NCBI RefSeq assembly: GCF_027923845.1
Contig: NZ_AP026933.1
Span: 1,302,001 to 1,366,000 of the forward strand
Length of the DNA stretch: 64,000 nucleotides
Direction: 5' to 3'
Source: Spiroplasma ixodetis
Lineage (GTDB): Bacteria; Bacillota_I; Bacilli_A; Mycoplasmatales; VBWQ01
In this document: one piece after another, positions 53,476 to 64,000 of the stretch
Numbering within the stretch: the stretch's first letter is position 1
How the letters are laid out: the number at the start of each line of letters is the position of its first letter
The notes under the pieces: model-generated
Databases searched by the model: none
Told to the model about the DNA's origin: nothing
The model's input: only the letters and a program-made list of their open reading frames with translations
Translations under genes and position numbers: made by a program

Positions 53476-54931
53476 CTAGTAGTTTATTATTAAAATTAAT
53501 TTTTTTACTTAAAAATGAAGCAATATTCAATATAACTTGATCATTGAAAGGTGCACCATTAATATTAAAACCAATCGATAAACCATTAACAGTAGTTAAC
53601 GGAATATTAATGCTTGGTCCACCATTTAAGTTAGAAAGTAGTAGTAAGTCTTCTAAATAATCATGTTCACTTTTAATAACTTTTTTTTGTTCTAATACAT
53701 CTTTAATTTTTGGAGCTGGATTAATATTTGACATAATAATGAAAGCATCATATTTTTTAAAGATAGTATTTAAATGTTCAACAATTAATCTTCTTACTTT
53801 TTTAGCTTTGTTAAATAATTCTTCTTGATGATTTTCAGATAAAGCATATGCACCAATAATGTATCTGCGTTTTACCATATCACCGAAACCAAATGTTCGT
53901 GAATTTGTCATAATTTCTTGATAATTTTTACCATTTTTACGAACACCAAAATTAATACCAGTTAGATTTGCATGGCAACTGGTTGCTTCAGCAAAAGAAA
54001 TAATCATGTAGACTGGTAATAAAGATTGTAATAATTCTTTATTAAATTCAATTTGTTGAACTTTTGCACCACCATCAGTTAAATGCTTTATTGCTTCATC
54101 AAAACTAGATTTAACTATATCATTTCACTGATAATCATTATAATTTAAAATAGCAATATTTTTACCTTCTATATTTTGATTTAAGTTTTTAGTATAGTTT
54201 TTTTCTTTACTTTGAACACTAGTAAAGTCTTGTTCATCAAATAAAGCAATACTATCCAAGACAATGGCAATATCTTCGACATGATTAGTAAATATACCCA
54301 CTGTGTCTAAACTTGGAGCATAAGGAAAAACACCATTTCGTGAAATTAAACCATACGTTGGTTTAAAACCAACAATACCACAATAAGCGGCAGGTTTACG
54401 TATTGAATCACCAGTATCTGTTCCTAAAGCAAATGGTACAATTCCAGCAGCGACTAAAGCTGCACTGCCACTAGAACTACCACCAGTGATATGTTTTAAA
54501 TTCCAAGGGTTTAAGACATGACCAGTAGCTGCATATAAACCATCTCCACCCATTCCTAGTTCATCAAGAGCAGTTTTAGCTATATTAATGGCTTTATTAT
54601 TTGTTAATAACATATTAACAGTACTGTCATAATTAGGAATAAAATTAGCAAGAATTTTTGATGAACCTGTTGTTAAGAAATTAATAGTAGCAATATTATC
54701 TTTAATTACAAATGGAATTGCTGCTAATAAATTATCATTAATTTCTTGTTCAGTAATTAATTTTGTTTGTTTAATGGCATTTTGTTCTAGTGAAGTAACA
54801 ACAGCATTTAATTTTTTGAATTGTTCTAATCGTTTGTATACTAATTTAGTTAATTGATCTGGAGTAAGTATTTTTGTTTTTAATAATTCATGAAGTTGAC
54901 GAATTGAAAGTTGGTGGTAATTAATTTTCAT
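53459..54931 (-). CDS. gatA: Asp/Glu-tRNA amidotransferase subunit A
   Basis: 490 residues; amidase subunit that releases ammonia from glutamine. Amidase-signature triad: Lys in 'IPFVIKDNIA', Ser in 'GGSSSGSAALVA' and the nucleophile Ser in 'GTDTGDSIRKPAAYCG'. 'LDTVGIFTN' and 'LNGGPSINIPL' are also conserved. Intact with one TGA Trp. It overlaps gatC by 11 bases and gatB by 17, indicating translational coupling. Confidence 0.95.
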
Positions 54932-55227
54932 GATTAATCACCTGATTAATACTAATGTAATTATTTTCAACTTCTGGAGCAATATTTAAAACACTTTTAG
55001 ACGTTAAATGAGCTCCAACATTATCGGAACGTAATAAATTATTAATAATAGGAAATGGGTAATTTAAAGGTTCAATATCATTTGTATTGATATTTGTTAC
55101 AATTTCCATTTGTTTTTCAATAGCTTTAAATTCTAGTAAAAGATTTTCACATTGTTCTTCGCTTAAATTGAACATAAATTCGTTAGCAAATTCATGTAGC
55201 ATTTTTGTTGTCATTTTCTTTTCAATT

Positions 55228-55235
<8 letters not shown>
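54921..55235 (-). CDS. gatC: Asp/Glu-tRNA amidotransferase subunit C
   Basis: 104 residues; small stabilising subunit. 'FMFNLSEEQCENLLLEFKAI' and the proline-rich belt 'DIEPLNYPFPI...LRSDNV' match GatC. The start overlaps the end of ligA by 8 bases. Confidence 0.9.
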
Positions 55236-57243
<2,008 letters not shown>

Positions 57244-57328
57244 ATTACTTTCTCCCCTAATTGGTTTGTTAATAAGACATAATTAATTATAAATGAATTA
57301 TTACTTTAATTGTAATATTGTTTTATAA

Positions 57329-57344
57329 AAGTATAATTCAGCAT
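57329..57344. repeat. IS30-terminus-like 16-mer
   Basis: 'aagtataattcagcat' equals the outer end of the IS30 copies plus two bases. No other IS30 sequence is nearby. It may be a leftover end or a chance match. It lies in the 344-bp non-coding gap 57244-57587, which otherwise holds only the terminator-like hairpin and promoter-like AT-rich stretches. Confidence 0.3.
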
Positions 57345-57449
57345 GTAAATAAAATAAATAAATAATAATATACATTTTTTTAAAAAAATGATTATAATAA
57401 AATTAGTATTAAAAAATAATGGCTAATTAAGTATTTGGTTTTTTAAACT

Positions 57450-57482
57450 CCTATTAAGTTTATTTGACTTAAAGGTTTTTTT
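57450..57482 (+). terminator. Terminator or attenuator upstream of the zinc-ribbon gene
   Basis: Stem 'cctattaagt' / 'acttaaagg' with a 7-base loop, followed by seven T. No gene ends just before it. A 'tataat' lies about 55 bases upstream. It could therefore terminate a short RNA, or attenuate transcription of the gene at 57588. Confidence 0.5.
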
Positions 57483-57587
57483 GTATATAACTAGACAAAT
57501 TTTTTAATATTAACCTTTGATAAGTTTTAAGTATAGTATTAAAACTAAAGATAATTACTTTAATTTTATATGAGTTAGGAGTAAGTT

Positions 57588-57824
57588 ATGAAAGATACAT
57601 ATGCATCTGTTCGTTTAGCACAAAAGCCAGAAAATGCTTTTGCTTGTCATCGTTGTGGTAGGGTTATTTTAATTGCCGAATTTTTAGAAGCAAAAAATAT
57701 TCAATTGAATTGTAATCGATGTGGTTTTAAAAAACATGTTGAAAAAATCAAAATAGAAAAAAAATCAGAAATTAAAAAAACTAGAATTGCTGCTATTTCT
57801 TCCAAAAATTCTTCTAAAAAATAA
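57588..57824 (+). CDS. Small zinc-ribbon protein, unknown function
   Basis: 78 residues. Two CxxC pairs ('CHRCGRVI' and 'CNRCGFKK') spaced by 21 residues form a zinc ribbon. A strongly basic Lys-rich tail follows ('KIKIEKKSEIKKTRI'), suggesting nucleic-acid or ribosome contact. AGGAG 7 bases before the ATG. Followed by a strong terminator, so likely monocistronic. It is not ribosomal L33 by pattern; I cannot name it. Confidence 0.65.
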   Translation: MKDTYASVRLAQKPENAFACHRCGRVILIAEFLEAKNIQLNCNRCGFKKHVEKIKIEKKSEIKKTRIAAISSKNSSKK

Positions 57825-57854
57825 CTTAGCTTAGATTAATATTAATAATATTAT

Positions 57855-57883
57855 AAAAAAAGAACTCAGTTGAGTTCTTTTTT
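57855..57883. terminator. Bidirectional terminator between convergent genes
   Basis: Perfect stem 'aaaaaagaactca' / 'tgagttctttttt' with a 2-base turn; A and T runs on both sides serve the zinc-ribbon gene (plus) and sodA (minus). Confidence 0.85.
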
Positions 57884-57885
57884 AC

Positions 57886-58578
57886 TTATTTTTTATTTTT
57901 TTCATTTAAATACTCTTGATAATTATTATTTACTTGTTCTCAATTGATAACTTTTAATAATGCTTGTAAGTATTTCTCATGTTCATTTTTATATTGTAGA
58001 TAATGTGCATGTTCTCATACATCAATAGCGATCAATGGGTACATGTTCAAGAATCATGGATTGTCTTGATTAAAAGTTTTGTATAGTCTTAATGTACCAT
58101 TATTATCAATTACTAATCATGCTCAACCACTTCCAAAAATATCCATGGCAGTTTTTGTTAAAGCAGCTTCAAATTTTTCATAAGATTCAAAGCGATTAAT
58201 GATTGCTTTACCAATAGCTGATTTTTCATTAAAACCTTTATTTTTCCCCAATAGTGAAAAGAAAAGATTATGATTAATTACTCCCCCACCAAATTGTCGA
58301 ATGCTACTTTGTAATTTTTTTACATTACAAGTTTCTTTATCCTCACATATATCTTCTAATTTACAATAATTACTTAATAAACGATTTAGTTCCCCTTTAG
58401 TTTCAAGATTATAATCAGAAAAAACTTTCGGATGTTTATCCATCACTAATTTTAAAGAAGTTAAATATTTCTTATGAAGTTCTTCATAATGATGTTTAAT
58501 TGTTTCTTGTGAAATGTAAGGTTCTAAAGCATCATAATTATATGGTAAATCGATAATATTAATCTTGTATTTAGGCAT
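57886..58578 (-). CDS. sodA: Superoxide dismutase (Fe/Mn family)
   Basis: 230 residues; converts superoxide to peroxide and oxygen. N-terminal 'LPYNYDALEPYISQETIKHHYEELHKKY' contains the first metal His. 'GGGVINHNLFFSLL' holds the second His. 'GSGWAWLVI' is the Gly/Trp-rich active-site wall and 'IAIDVWEHAHYLQYKN' gives the Asp and third His. About 20 extra residues with two Cys ('CKLEDICEDKETCNVKK') lie between the helical hairpin and the second His. Fully open. Divergent from the CPBP gene. SOD is uncommon in Mollicutes. Confidence 0.93.
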
Positions 58579-58748
58579 TCTTTTCTATCCTCCTTTTCTT
58601 TTTAAACTCTTCACATATAAATATTGCATTGCATTATAATAAATTAATGTAAAATTACAAGTTTATTATATTACAAGATTTCTCACTATATGTTATACTA
58701 AAAATTAATATTAAATACTAATTTTACTAACAAAGGGTGAAAGTTTTC

Positions 58749-59840
58749 GTGCAGTACTTATACATGTTTAATAAAAAATCTAATCAAATTAATGTTTCTC
58801 ACAACAATGATATCATACGTAGAATTAATGTAAACCAAACTGATAACATTAATAGTAATAATTTAGAAAAAAATGAACAAAAACAATCATTTATTGATAA
58901 ATTTACTTCAAAATCACTTAGTTGTGATGACACCAATAACTTTAATTTCAAAACAGCCAGTTGAACTCTAACAATAATTTATCTTATATCTTTTATTATA
59001 ATTCCAATTCTTTATAGTTTAATCAAAACTTATGCTGTAAAAGATACTAGTCAAAGTTCATTTCTTAGTCTTTTTATTTTTAGTTTATTGCCAATTTTTG
59101 GCTTAGTTGTTTCACTTGGTATTGATTGAGAAGCTATGATTAAAAAAGGCGGGTGGGCTGCTTATAGTCATAGTGTATTTGGTTTTATTAGTGTAGTATT
59201 TGTTCTTTTATTTTTTATTGCAACAAAAGTTATTAGTGGTAAAGATGATGATGTAACTTCGCTTGCTACTACATTTTTAATTCAACAGTTATTTCAATTG
59301 TTAGGATCAATTTTAGTATTAGTATTTTGTAGATCATTACGTGAGAGAATTATTACTACTTTAAAAGAAGCAAAATTAGATTTAATAACTTGAGTTACCA
59401 TTTTTGCTGTTATTGGTACTATTTTAAATATTATTTTCAACATAATTCCTAAATTTAGTGAATTTAATATGTTAACAAGTAATAATAGTTCAAAAAATCA
59501 AGATGTTTTAAACTTATTAATGAATAGTCCGTATGGCATTTTTGTTTTAGTTCTTAGTACTATTTTTATTGCTCCAATTAATGAAGAAATATCATATCGT
59601 CATGGTACTTTTACCATTGTTCGTTATCGTTGATTAGCATATGCAGCTTCATTAATTTATTTCCCATCAATGCATGTTATGGATAGTGGTGATTGAAATA
59701 ATATTATTGGTTATTTAGGATTTAGTATTATATTACCCTTATTATTTATAATGACACGGGGTAATACTACATATACTATTGGTTTACATGCTTTTTCTAA
59801 TCTAATTGCAACTATTTCTGGTTTTATTAATAAAAATTAA
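58749..59840 (+). CDS. CPBP-family intramembrane protease
   Basis: About 363 residues with an Asn-rich cytoplasmic N-terminus and roughly eight membrane segments. CPBP/Abi signature: 'INEEISYRHG' (EExxxR), 'MHVMDSG' and 'GLHAFSNLIA' (HxxxN). Members include CAAX prenyl endopeptidases and bacteriocin-immunity proteins; the substrate here is unknown. Start: the GTG at 58749 is preferred because 'AAAGGGTGA' lies 9 bases upstream. An earlier GTG (58737) lies inside that site, and an ATG at 58764 is also possible. The rluD-like gene follows after 11 bases. Confidence 0.85.
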
Positions 59841-59851
59841 AAGGAGAAATT

Positions 59852-60781
59852 ATGACTACCTTAACAATTACTGCCAATGATGCTGATCAAACTTTAATTA
59901 ATTATTTAAAAAAAGTATTTAAAACACTACCACTGTCAAAAATTTATCGTTTATTTAGAACAAAAAAAATCAGAGTTAATAATAAAACTACTACTGATTT
60001 TAAATATCGCTTACAAGAAAATGATTTAGTAGTCATTTATGAAAGTAATTTAGTTGTTAACTATAAACCAGAAAAAATTACTAAAGAAGCACCAATTGAA
60101 TTGTTTTATGAAGATGATAATTTTTTAATTGTTAATAAAGATCATAATATTGTTGTCCACCAACCATATGGTTCTTGCTTAGATAACATGGTAAAATATT
60201 ATTTACAACAAAAATACCCGAAGAAGAAACGTGAGCAAACATTTAATATTAGTCATCAGTATCGTTTAGATAAACTAACTAAGGGTTTAATTATTTATCC
60301 AAAAAATAAAATGACACAAAACGCACTTCATAATGCTACTAAAAATGGTCAAATTATTAAAAAATATTTGGCTATTTGTTCTGGCCAATTAACTAAAAAT
60401 TTAAATATTTCTGGTTATATTACTCATGATGAGTTAACAATGAAAATGAAATTTTCAATTGAACCAAGTGAACAAAGTAAAAGTTGTAGCACCATCTTTA
60501 CACCAATATTTAATACTAAAGACTTTACTTTAGTTGAGTGTCAATTAGTTACTGGTAGAAAACATCAAATTCGTAGTACTTTACAATTTTTAAATTTGCC
60601 AATTGTTGGTGACACTAAGTATGGGTCAACAATAGTTACCCCTAATAAAATTGCATTATTTGCTTATTATTTGTCATTTAATGATTTAGAAGAACCATTT
60701 ACTTATTTGAATGATCAAAATTTTATAATAAAAGATTTAAAAACAGATTTAATTAAACAGATTAAAAAAGAAAAATGATAA
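59852..60781 (+). CDS. RluC/RluD-family 23S rRNA pseudouridine synthase
   Basis: 309 residues. N-terminal S4-like RNA-binding region ('LPLSKIYRLFRTKKIRVNNK'), then the catalytic 'HQYRLDKLTKGLIIYPKN' (catalytic Asp in RLDxxTxG) and 'LVTGRKHQIRSTLQFLNLPIVGDTKYG'. The last codon is TGA (Trp), with TAA next, so the true end is 60781. Ribosome-binding site AAAAGGAG. Whether it is the RluC or RluD orthologue cannot be said. Confidence 0.9.
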
Positions 60782-60784
60782 AAT

Positions 60785-60830
60785 TAATCTATACTAATAT
60801 ATAGATTACATTTTTATTTTTTTGCTATTT
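60785..60830 (+). terminator. Terminator after the pseudouridine synthase
   Basis: Stem 'taatctata' / 'tatagatta' followed by a T-rich stretch, 4 bases past the stop. Confidence 0.7.
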
Positions 60831-60935
60831 TTTATTTTTAATAGTGATTAATAATATTGAACTTTTAATTTTGGGTTGTTAACATATTTAAATAAAAAAC
60901 AAAATTAGTTTTATTTATATAGATTGGGTGAAGTA

Positions 60936-62849
60936 ATGACAACTAAAAAAGGTATTTTTAATACAATTGTTGGTGTTATCATGACAATTGTTATCTCTAT
61001 TTTACAGTTAACTTTTCTTTATGTTACTGGTTTAGCATACGGTGAAAAAATTAATGGTTTAATTCGTGTTATTATTTCTTTTTTGACTTACCTTAGTTTG
61101 ACAGAAGGAGGACTTGGTTTAATTACCATTTTTTCTTTATATCGTCCGTTACAAAATGATGATTATGAAACCGTCAACGATATTATTAATACGACAAGAA
61201 AAAATTATCATCATTCAGGAAGAATATATTTAATTATTCTTGTCAGTGCTGGTTTTATTTTAGGATTAGCTAGTGTTCATTTACCAGAAATTGGTTTAGA
61301 TATGGAAATTCCTTTTTGACAAGTAGCACTTATTATTATTTCTTTAGGATCACGTGAATTAATCTTTTTTTATTTTAGTGGTGCTTATCAAAATTTAATT
61401 CAAGCTGATCAAAAAGGTTATTTAAATCGTTTAATTTTTATTTTTTCAGAGATTATTATGTATATTTTACTAATGACGTTATTAGTTATTAGAAAGTCTG
61501 ATGGTAAACCGATAGATATGTATATTCCTTTTTTTGCTTATTTTGTTTGTGGTGTATTAAAAGCATTTGTTACTTTTATCGTTATTAAAATTGAATATCC
61601 ATGATTACAACATAAAAAATGAACACAACAAAAAAGGATGCTAAAACAATCGTGATGAGTAGCCCTGAATCGTTTACCTGACATGATTATTTCTAACATT
61701 GATATTATTTTAATTACTTTATTTTTATCACTGACAACAACATCAATTTACACTATTTATATTATTATTGCTACAACGATGCGCTCAATTGCTTTAATTT
61801 TAATTAGTTCTTTTCGCGAAGTTTTTGGATATTGAATTGCCAAAAGTGGACGAATTAGATGAACTGTCTATACTAAATTTGAGTTATATGCTTATATGAT
61901 TGCTGGTTTTTTATTTATTAATCAATTTATTATTACTCAATATTTAGTGTCTGCTTTAAGTATTACAAATATTAATAATTCTGATGGTAATTTTGATTCT
62001 TCAAAAAATCTTTTTATTAATTTATTTTTGTCACAACCATGATTTATTTTACTTTTATCTTTAAAAAATACAATTCAAGTGGCAACCGAACCAGGAAAAG
62101 TTATTGTAAATGCTACTGTAAAACACAAAGAAACAATTTGAGGTTCATATATTCAATCAATAATCAATCTTGTTTTAGGTGTTATTTTGGGTTGAATACT
62201 ATCAAATTTAGGTTGAAAACATCAAAGTTATCAATATTTATCATTAAGTTTATATATGATTCTTTTATCAGGTTGTATTGGTTGAGTTTATCGTTTAATT
62301 TCAATCTGAGTTTATGTTTGAAAACATTTGACGTATAATAGTGATTTACGTTTTATTATTCAAAATACTTTAGTGTTAATTATTCCAATTTTAGCAGTAA
62401 CATTATTTGGATGTCTTTATTTCTTTGATAAATATCCACCAACATATAATTTCACAGATTATAGTTTTGTATTACGAGTTATCGGTTATTCATTATTGTA
62501 TTCATCAATTTTAATTTTTGGTTTAGCAATGACTATTAATTTTCGTCAGTTTTGATCAATTTTTAATTTTAAGAAATTTTTTACTAATTTATTTTCACGT
62601 AAACGTAAGCAAAAAGCATTTATGAATCAAGAAGTACAAGAATTTTTTAAAGATAGTAATAAACCTAAAAATAACTTTACTAATAAAACATTTGATTGAA
62701 CTGCTACTTATCAAAGTACCAATATGAACGTTGATAACTTTATTGAACAAGAGTTGTTACGAAGAAAAAAAGAAGTAGATATTAAAAGTGAAACAAAAGA
62801 ATCTGAAAATTCTTCTATTCGCGTTGGTATTTATAAAATTAGAGGTTAG
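60936..62849 (+). CDS. Polytopic flippase-like membrane protein (Wzx/MVF type)
   Basis: 637 residues with about 12-14 membrane segments and a hydrophilic C-terminal tail of roughly 95 residues. The N-terminal pattern 'LTFLYVTGLAYGEKINGLIRVI...YLSLTEGGLGLI', then 'SLYRPLQNDDYETVNDIINTTRKNY', resembles polysaccharide/oligosaccharide flippases. Start ATG at 60936 with GGGTGA 7 bases upstream; an in-frame TTG four codons earlier overlaps that site. Many TGA Trp codons. Likely exports a lipid-linked glycan for surface glycosylation, but no glycosyltransferase is nearby. Confidence 0.7.
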
Positions 62850-62870
62850 TTTATTTAAGGAGTGAATTAC

Positions 62871-63608
62871 ATGTTATTAAATGAAGAATGATTTGTAGAA
62901 AATATTGTTGAAGAAAAATATTTAGAATTATTAAAGCGTAATTATCCTCAACATCAACTTAAAGATTTATTTTTATTGAACATTGATTTACGTTTATTGT
63001 ATTTAAAACATATTTTAATGATTGAAAATTCTTTAAAAAATGCTTTATTACATCAACTTTTTAATGATAATGTTCAAAATTTAGATAATGCTACTTTTCT
63101 TAATCCAGAACACCTAGCTCAAATGAAAACAGCTTTACGTTTGATTCGTGCTGGTTATAATAAATATAATAGAAGTGGTGTTTTAAAATCACGAACAATA
63201 CGCAGTTTAATAGAAGTTATGTCATTTGAATGAACAATGAAATTATTACAAACTTTAAATGATAAAAGTATCGCTAAGATTGCTCATTATTTTGGTATCA
63301 AAGAATTTAATGATAGTAAAATTTTATTAGAACAGTTAGAATATATTAAAGATGTTCGTAATTATTTATCACATAATTTTAAAGTATTAGCAATTCAATT
63401 TAAGTATAAAGAACGGTTCGCTTATTATAAACAAACTTTAAATGCTAATAATGATCATCATTATTTGCACTTATTAATTACTCGTTTTTCTAGTAAAAAC
63501 CAATTACTAGCGCCATTTAATGTTGATTATGAAAATTTATTTAATAGTTATGATGTTAAAATTCATGATTGTGTTAAGGAAGATACTCAAAGTATAATCC
63601 ATACTTAA
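62871..63608 (+). CDS. Abi_2/AbiF-family protein with HEPN RNase motif
   Basis: 245 residues. 'LRLLYLKHILMIENSLKNALLHQLF' matches the start of Abi_2 (AbiD/F) proteins. 'YIKDVRNYLSHNFKV' gives the R-x4-H motif of HEPN-type RNases. This family provides abortive infection or acts as toxin in type III/IV-like systems in other bacteria. Strong AAGGAG before the ATG. 21 bases follow the flippase gene, so it may be co-transcribed. It has its own strong terminator. No partner antitoxin is visible; it may act alone. Confidence 0.75.
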
Positions 63609-63683
63609 TATAGAAAAATTATTAAATTTTAGTAGATTTAATTTAATAAGTATATTATAATGATATCAATTAATTACTAGTGT

Positions 63684-63725
63684 AAAATAAACCATTGTCG
63701 TTTAAAAACGACAATGGTTTATTTT
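63684..63725 (+). terminator. Strong perfect hairpin terminator
   Basis: 20-bp perfect inverted repeat ('aaaataaaccattgtcgttt' and complement) with a 2-base turn, 76 bases after the Abi_2 stop. Symmetric A/T flanks allow use from both sides. Confidence 0.8.
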
Positions 63726-63736
63726 ATTTAGAGTTA

Positions 63737-64000
63737 ATGAAAATTAAAGAAAGTAGCAAAAAAATGAAGTCAGAGTATAATGAAAAAAAGATTTAAATAT
63801 TAGAGAATTAAAACGACTTGATTTATTAAAAGAGTTATTTCCCGAAGAAATTATTAGTAAAAAAATCTTTTTCAGATAATGAATCATTTTTATAAAAACT
63901 TAGAAGTAAAATATAAAGGTATATCTAATTATTTTGCTCCAAATATTGAAAAAACCGAAAATAGTATATTACTTAATACAATTTTTAATTTAAACAAAAT
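63737..64000 (+). pseudogene. Decayed unknown gene at window end
   Basis: Starts 'MKIKESSKKMKSEYNEKK' and continues in a second frame ('NIRELKRLDLLKELFPEEIISKK') and a third ('GISNYFAPNIEKTENSILLNTIF'). At least two frameshifts are present. It is cut by the window end. Not recognised. Confidence 0.35.

Noticed and set aside
58737..58748. GTG at 58737 as the CPBP start
   Set aside because: It lies within the AAAGGGTGA ribosome-binding site of the GTG at 58749.
62039..62338. A 99-codon open frame inside the flippase-like gene
   Set aside because: It is in a different frame from the long membrane-protein gene, has no ribosome-binding site and shows arbitrary composition. A shadow frame.

Overview
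The window reads as part of a Spiroplasma chromosome (Mollicutes). It is extremely AT-rich. Every long gene uses TGA as tryptophan (genetic code 4), for example in GlyS, SigA, LigA and all transposases. The core genes are Firmicute-like and sit in typical Spiroplasma/Firmicute neighbourhoods: ybeY-cdd-era-recO-glyS-dnaG-sigA-nif3, ligA-gatCAB, ezrA-thiI and rsmD-gmk. The genus is an inference from gene order and code usage; I could not run a database search.

The dominant feature is an insertion-sequence explosion. About 29 copies or fragments from five families occupy well over a third of the window: IS256 (5), IS1595 (9, plus one 38-bp relic), IS5 (3), IS3 (4) and IS30 (8). They are nested in one another (20219-24393, 40903-42845, 44122-46582, 49686-52009) and have wrecked host genes. 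Several insertions still carry clean target duplications: 8 bp for IS1595 and IS256, 3 bp for IS5 and IS3, 3-5 bp for IS30.

Layout. 1-6175: IS256, IS1595, tandem IS5 and IS3 elements inside and around a destroyed thiI (tRNA 4-thiouridine synthase). 6199-9423: ezrA, coaX and the c-di-AMP cyclase gene on the minus strand. 9581-13301: IS1595 and IS30 copies around a decayed unknown gene. 13479-17162: gmk and rsmD (minus), def and rnjA (plus). 17238-24480: an IS graveyard holding remnants of a small unknown operon. 24481-27569: IS256, lemA, radC and a small peptide gene with a textbook double-glycine leader. 27602-30015: an IS30/IS3/IS30 block whose left half is an inverted copy of 20196-21533. 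30054-40863: housekeeping cluster ybeY, cdd, era, (broken) recO, glyS, dnaG, sigA, nif3. 40903-46582: nested IS30/IS5/IS1595/IS256 elements around an orphan gene fragment. 46652-47046: four tRNA genes (Asn, Glu, Lys, Leu order of transcription). 47292-49670: a broken secreted protein and an intact lipoprotein with a zinc-metalloprotease HEXXH motif. 49686-52009: IS256 split by IS1595. 52027-57243: gatB, gatA, gatC, ligA. 57588-63608: zinc-ribbon protein, sodA, CPBP protease, RluD-type pseudouridine synthase, flippase-like protein and an Abi_2/HEPN protein.

A second pattern is single-base homopolymer indels in otherwise well-conserved genes. cdaM, gmk, rsmD, def, lemA, radC and the 47292 gene are each out of frame at a poly-A/T run, while most genes from 30.5 to 63.6 kb are clean. 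This is either real decay of a host-restricted genome or residual sequencing error, and the sequence alone cannot decide between them.
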